This document shows positions 6,795 through 9,736 of a stretch of 9,736 nt of DNA, in pieces. Location: NCBI GenBank assembly GCA_001304425.1, contig LJTS01000082.1:1-9736 (forward strand), given 5' to 3'. The notes beneath the pieces were generated by a model, which saw nothing but the letters and a program-made list of their open reading frames with translations, was not told the DNA's origin and ran no database searches. The position numbers and the translations under genes were made by a program. The first letter of the stretch is position 1. Each line of letters opens with the position of its first letter. The stretch comes from Betaproteobacteria bacterium SG8_40 (GTDB lineage Bacteria; Pseudomonadota; Gammaproteobacteria; Burkholderiales; Eutrophovitaceae).

Positions 6795-7913
6795 TCAGTC
6801 GGTCCGGTAGCGGCCGATGATTTCAGGGTCCGGGTCGCATCCGAGGCCTGGACCATCGGGCACTCTCAGCTTGCCGCCGGAAGGCACGATCTGCTCGCCA
6901 TACAAACGTGCCTCCGTGTCGAAGAAACGCCATTCAACCAGCGGGTCGGATGACAGTGCGGCGCAGGCCTGGATGGCGCTGAGCAAGCCCGGCCCTTCGT
7001 AGAAACTGTGCGGCACGACGCGCACTCCGAATTCGTTTCCAAGCGCAAACACGTCGCACAACCCGCTGACACCGCCGGATTTCGCCGGGCTTGGCTGCAC
7101 GACGTCCAGCGCCCCGGCTTCCAGCAAATGGCGAAACTGCTGCAAGGTTGCAGCATTTTCTCCGGCCGCGACCGGTATGCCGCCGCGCTTGCGGATGATG
7201 GCCAGTGAAGCGTGGTCCTCGGGCGGCCACACTGGCTCCTCGAGCCAGGCAAGATTGTATGGCCGCAATTGCCCGGCCATGTCGAGCGCTTCGTTCAGCG
7301 TCCACGGGCAGTTGACGTCGAGCATGATGGCCACGTCGGGTCCTGCTGCCTGTCTGGCAGCGGCAACGGCTGGAGCGGTGATCTCGTGGAGCTTGATGCT
7401 CCCGAAGCCGAGTGCGCAGGCGCGCGCGACGTTTGCCGCGACCTGATCCGGCTCGCTGTAGCGGACCAGGCTGGCATAGGTATCGACCTGATCGGGCCGC
7501 GTCTTGCCGGTTGACCGGTTGGCGCCTATCAACTGGTGCAGCGGCTGGCCTTTCGCCTTTCCCGCAATGTCCCACAGGGCGATGTCGATGCCGGACATTG
7601 CGTACGTCACCGGCCCGCCGCGGCCGAAAATATGGAACTTGCGCTGCAGGTCCCGCATCAGCGCTGCGATGTCGCTTGCATCCGCACCGATGCAAATGGG
7701 CGCCAGCAACTGGTCGATCACCACCCTGGTCGCGGGAATTACGTTGTAACCGAAGGCTTCTCCCCAGCCGACGATGCCGGTGTCCGTTGAGACCTTGACC
7801 AGCAAGGCGTCGGCGGTCAGCCACTCCTTGCCGCCCCATGCGCTGGTCTGGGAAGCATTTCCGGCTGTGTAGGGGATACGTACTTCTATGGTCTCGATCG
7901 CGGCAATTTTCAT
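6795..7913 (-). CDS. Second enolase-superfamily enzyme (mandelate racemase/muconate lactonizing type)
   Basis: A 372-residue enzyme with capping domain at about 3-125 and a barrel beyond. Metal ligands are Asp199 (Met-Leu-Asp-Val-Asn), Glu225 (Trp-Leu-Glu-Glu-Pro) and Glu252 (Ala-Gly-Glu-Asn). Lys174-Leu-His176 takes the K-x-K position, and Asp270 with His302 supplies the second acid/base pair. These residues fit an acid-sugar dehydratase, racemase or cycloisomerase; I cannot name the substrate. It is not a recent duplicate of the enzyme encoded at 3346-4512, since sequence around the shared motifs differs widely. ATG 7913 has GAGGA just upstream. The gene converges with the RidA-family gene across 99 bp in which I see no hairpin with a T-tract, and diverges from the aldo/keto reductase gene. 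Confidence 0.9.
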   Translation of the reverse strand: MKIAAIETIEVRIPYTAGNASQTSAWGGKEWLTADALLVKVSTDTGIVGWGEAFGYNVIPATRVVIDQLLAPICIGADASDIAALMRDLQRKFHIFGRGGPVTYAMSGIDIALWDIAGKAKGQPLHQLIGANRSTGKTRPDQVDTYASLVRYSEPDQVAANVARACALGFGSIKLHEITAPAVAAARQAAGPDVAIMLDVNCPWTLNEALDMAGQLRPYNLAWLEEPVWPPEDHASLAIIRKRGGIPVAAGENAATLQQFRHLLEAGALDVVQPSPAKSGGVSGLCDVFALGNEFGVRVVPHSFYEGPGLLSAIQACAALSSDPLVEWRFFDTEARLYGEQIVPSGGKLRVPDGPGLGCDPDPEIIGRYRTD

Positions 7914-7998
7914 GGGGTTCCTCGGTTCGATTTTCTATGGCTCGGCTGGCCGGCATTATTCCCTATCCGCGATGCCGCCCGCAGCGTCCGCAGTCGCG

Positions 7999-8015
7999 CC
8001 GCCTGCGCCAGGCGG
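7999..8015. repeat. GC-rich hairpin, 7-bp stem and 3-nt loop
   Basis: CCGCCTG at 7999-8005 pairs perfectly with CAGGCGG at 8009-8015 around the loop CGC. There is no T-tract on either side, and it lies between divergent genes, so it is not a typical terminator. It could be a REP-like extragenic element or an mRNA-leader structure; a single copy cannot decide. Confidence 0.4.
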
Positions 8016-8083
8016 TTCGCGCGTGCTGTTGCGATCCGATACACTCCGGTGCTGCTTTCGGGATATCAGCATGGGGCAACCGC

Positions 8084-8104
8084 TGCACGTGCATGATAGC
8101 GCTA
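8084..8104. promoter_or_regulatory. Two adjacent perfect palindromes, possible operator
   Basis: TGCACGTGCA (8084-8093) and TAGCGCTA (8097-8104) are perfect palindromes three bases apart, about 110-130 bp before the aldo/keto reductase start. Symmetric sites this close together between divergent genes are what dimeric repressors or activators use, but short palindromes also occur by chance in GC-rich DNA. Confidence 0.25.
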
Positions 8105-8127
8105 GAGCCGAAGAACCCTCGATGCCG

Positions 8128-8157
8128 TTGACGCGAGAATCGTTAGCCGGCTTGAAT
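8128..8157 (+). promoter_or_regulatory. Weak candidate sigma-70 promoter for the tas-like gene
   Basis: TTGACG (8128-8133, five of six consensus bases) is followed after 18 bp by TTGAAT (8152-8157, four of six). Transcription would start about 50 bp before the ATG at 8216. The -10 match is poor, so this is tentative. Confidence 0.28.
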
Positions 8158-8215
8158 GCAGGCGGGAATCCGGACGCGGCCGGGCGGATATTTTTCACGG
8201 ATACCGGGGAGAGTG

Positions 8216-9256
8216 ATGAAGTACAACTTGCTAGGCAACGGCGGACTCAGCGTTTCCGAAATCTGCCTTGGGACAATGACGTTTGGCGAGCAGAACACCG
8301 AACGGGAGGCGCACGAGCAACTCGACTACGCACTTTCCCGGGGCGTAAATTTCATCGACGCCGCCGAGATGTACCCGGTGCCGCCGCGTGCCGAAACCCA
8401 GGGCCGAACGGAACTCTATGTTGGCAGCTGGCTCAGCAAGCAGGCGCGCGACAAGGTCGTTGTTGCGACCAAGATCACGGCGCCTGGCCGTGGCTTTGCC
8501 TGGGTGCGCGGTGGTCCCAAGGCGATTGACCGGGAAAGCGTGGAGGCGGCGTTGAACGGCAGCCTGCAGCGGTTGCAGACCGATTACGTCGACCTGTACC
8601 AGATTCACTGGCCCGACAGGTATTTACCCAACTTCGGCCAGGCTTTCTATGAGCCGGAAAAAGAGCGGACGGCGGTTGCGATCGAGGAGCAGCTCGAGGC
8701 AATGGACTCGGTCGTGAAGGCGGGCAAGGTTCGCTACATTGGCCTCAGTAATGAAAGTCCGTGGGGCGTAATGGAATTCCTGCGTATAGCGCGAGAGCGG
8801 GGCCTGCCAGTGGCGGCCTCCATCCAGAACGCCTATAGCCTGCTCAATCGCAGCTACGAGCCGGGTCTTTCCGAAGTTACCCGCCGGGAGGGTATCCCGC
8901 TAATTCCCTACAGTCCACTCGGATTTGGCCATCTGACGGGCAAGTATCTGGAAGGCGCCAGGCCGGAAGGGGCACGACTGACCCTGTTTCCTCCGTTTGG
9001 ACAGCGGTACGACAAGCCGAACGTGGCGCCGGCAGCCGCGGCCTATGCCGAACTGGCCCGCCGCAACGGGTTGAGCCCGGCCGCGATGGCGCTGGCTTTT
9101 GTCCGCAGCCGCTGGTTTGTCGCCAGCACGATTATCGGCGCCACGACCCTGGAGCAGTTAAGGGAAAATATCGATGCGGCTGACCTTGAACTCGCCGGCC
9201 CGGTTCTGGACGAAATCGACGCGATCCACCAGCGTTATCCCAACCCTGCCCTGTAG
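8216..9256 (+). CDS. tas: Tas-type NADP(H)-dependent aldo/keto reductase
   Basis: A 346-residue (beta/alpha)8-barrel oxidoreductase, the same length as E. coli Tas and resembling it from end to end, for example Gly-Thr-Met-Thr-Phe-Gly-Glu-Gln-Asn (19-27), Ala-Glu-Met-Tyr-Pro-Val-Pro-Pro-Arg (50-58) and Gln-Asn-Ala-Tyr-Ser-Leu-Leu-Asn-Arg-Ser (204-213). The aldo/keto reductase tetrad is Asp48, Tyr53, Lys86 and His131. A C-terminal Ser-Thr-Ile-Ile-Gly-Ala-Thr stretch (304-310) fits the cofactor phosphate-binding site. Members reduce carbonyl groups in the cytosol; the physiological substrate of Tas is not settled. ATG 8216 has GGGGAG just upstream and matches the E. coli start; an in-frame ATG 60 nt earlier would add an unrelated extension. 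It sits alone between the divergent gap and the tRNA operon, so its tie to the neighbouring hydroxyacid genes is uncertain. Confidence 0.93.
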   Translation: MKYNLLGNGGLSVSEICLGTMTFGEQNTEREAHEQLDYALSRGVNFIDAAEMYPVPPRAETQGRTELYVGSWLSKQARDKVVVATKITAPGRGFAWVRGGPKAIDRESVEAALNGSLQRLQTDYVDLYQIHWPDRYLPNFGQAFYEPEKERTAVAIEEQLEAMDSVVKAGKVRYIGLSNESPWGVMEFLRIARERGLPVAASIQNAYSLLNRSYEPGLSEVTRREGIPLIPYSPLGFGHLTGKYLEGARPEGARLTLFPPFGQRYDKPNVAPAAAAYAELARRNGLSPAAMALAFVRSRWFVASTIIGATTLEQLRENIDAADLELAGPVLDEIDAIHQRYPNPAL

Positions 9257-9301
9257 ATTGCGGCCTGGTTCGGACAGGGGCTTGATAACGCACGCAAGCG
9301 T

Positions 9302-9330
9302 TTGACACAGTGCAGCTAATTATCCATAAT
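9302..9330 (+). promoter_or_regulatory. Sigma-70 promoter of the tRNA-Tyr-Gly-Thr operon
   Basis: A perfect TTGACA -35 box (9302-9307), a 17-bp spacer and CATAAT (9325-9330, five of six) lie just upstream of tRNA-Tyr. The next bases, CCGCGCC, form a GC-rich discriminator typical of stable-RNA promoters under stringent (ppGpp) control. A small inverted repeat, AACGC/GCGTT at 9287-9302, runs into the -35 box. Stringent control is inferred from the discriminator. Confidence 0.8.
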
Positions 9331-9344
9331 CCGCGCCTTCGTTC

Positions 9345-9431
<87 letters not shown>

Positions 9432-9537
9432 CAAATCAGGTAGTTAAGGTTTCGGGGGCAGTGGGTTTCGATGGGCTTTGCGGGCGGCCTCGGCGCGTCG
9501 AATGATTTGGGTCAAGGGAAAGCCCGGATTTCTCTAG

Positions 9538-9611
9538 GCGGGTGTAGCTCAATGGTAGAGCAGAAGCCTTCCAAGCTTACGACGAGGGTTCGATTCCCTT
9601 CACCCGCTCCA
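9538..9611 (+). tRNA. tRNA-Gly (anticodon TCC)
   Basis: A 74-nt tRNA with an encoded CCA end. The acceptor stem is GCGGGTG with CACCCGC, and the discriminator is U as usual for tRNA-Gly. The loop CTTCCAA places TCC at 9570-9572, reading GGA and GGG codons. It lies in the conserved Tyr-Gly-Thr order, 24 bp before tRNA-Thr. Confidence 0.97.
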
Positions 9612-9635
9612 GGTTTCGCGTTCAATACTGACGCC

Positions 9636-9710
<75 letters not shown>

Positions 9711-9736
9711 CACGATTCGTGAATCAGGCAGCACTG

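Larger units (their letters stand above)
7914..8215. promoter_or_regulatory. Divergent intergenic region with hairpin and palindromes; no gene seen
   Basis: These 302 bp separate the leftward enolase-superfamily gene from the rightward aldo/keto reductase. No open frame in it looks coding. It contains a GC-rich hairpin (7999-8015), two adjacent perfect palindromes (8084-8093 and 8097-8104) and a weak promoter candidate toward the reductase (8128-8157). I saw no clear promoter for the leftward gene. The gap is long for a compact genome, but I see no remnant of a gene. Confidence 0.45.

Noticed and set aside
6934..7956. A 340-codon minus-strand frame overlapping the second enolase-superfamily gene
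   Set aside because: It is the same-strand alternative frame of a gene with complete active-site residues; its translation is low-complexity Arg/Gly/Ala-rich.
7956..8198. An 80-codon minus-strand frame in the divergent gap
   Set aside because: It has no recognisable motif and a low-complexity translation, and it overlaps the hairpin and palindromes; there is not enough evidence to call a gene.

Overview
The window is GC-rich proteobacterial chromosome. The best clue to the organism is the right end, where tRNA-Tyr(GTA), tRNA-Gly(TCC) and tRNA-Thr(GGT) follow one another behind a near-consensus sigma-70 promoter. In Beta- and Gammaproteobacteria this trio normally precedes tuf (EF-Tu) and the secE-nusG-rplKAJL-rpoBC cluster, so the window probably stops just short of tuf. 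No finer taxonomic call can be supported.

Left to right: (1) A minus-strand group reads leftward from about 3152: a small unrecognised three-helix membrane protein, a LarA (nickel-pincer hydroxyacid racemase) homologue with all the catalytic residues I could look for, and, 35 bp further on, a second, divergent LarA-superfamily protein ending near the left edge. (2) A divergent intergenic region (3153-3345) carries an 8-bp palindrome and an 8-bp inverted repeat. (3) A plus-strand group follows: an enolase-superfamily (mandelate racemase/muconate lactonizing type) enzyme, a candidate terminator, a secreted PhoA-type alkaline phosphatase and a RidA/YjgF-family protein. (4) A convergent minus-strand gene encodes a second, distinct enolase-superfamily enzyme. 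(5) A 302-bp divergent gap holds a hairpin, two adjacent palindromes and a weak promoter candidate. (6) A plus-strand Tas-type aldo/keto reductase precedes (7) the tRNA operon.

Taken together, two LarA-type proteins (epimerisation of alpha-hydroxy acids) and two enolase-superfamily enzymes (proton abstraction alpha to a carboxylate, commonly acid-sugar dehydration) suggest catabolism of hydroxy acids or acid sugars. RidA and the aldo/keto reductase could have accessory roles. The substrate cannot be read from the sequence. No transporter, no transcriptional regulator and no cofactor genes larB, larC or larE lie inside the window. I see no mobile element, CRISPR array or defence system. The most unusual feature is the tandem of two dissimilar LarA-superfamily proteins.
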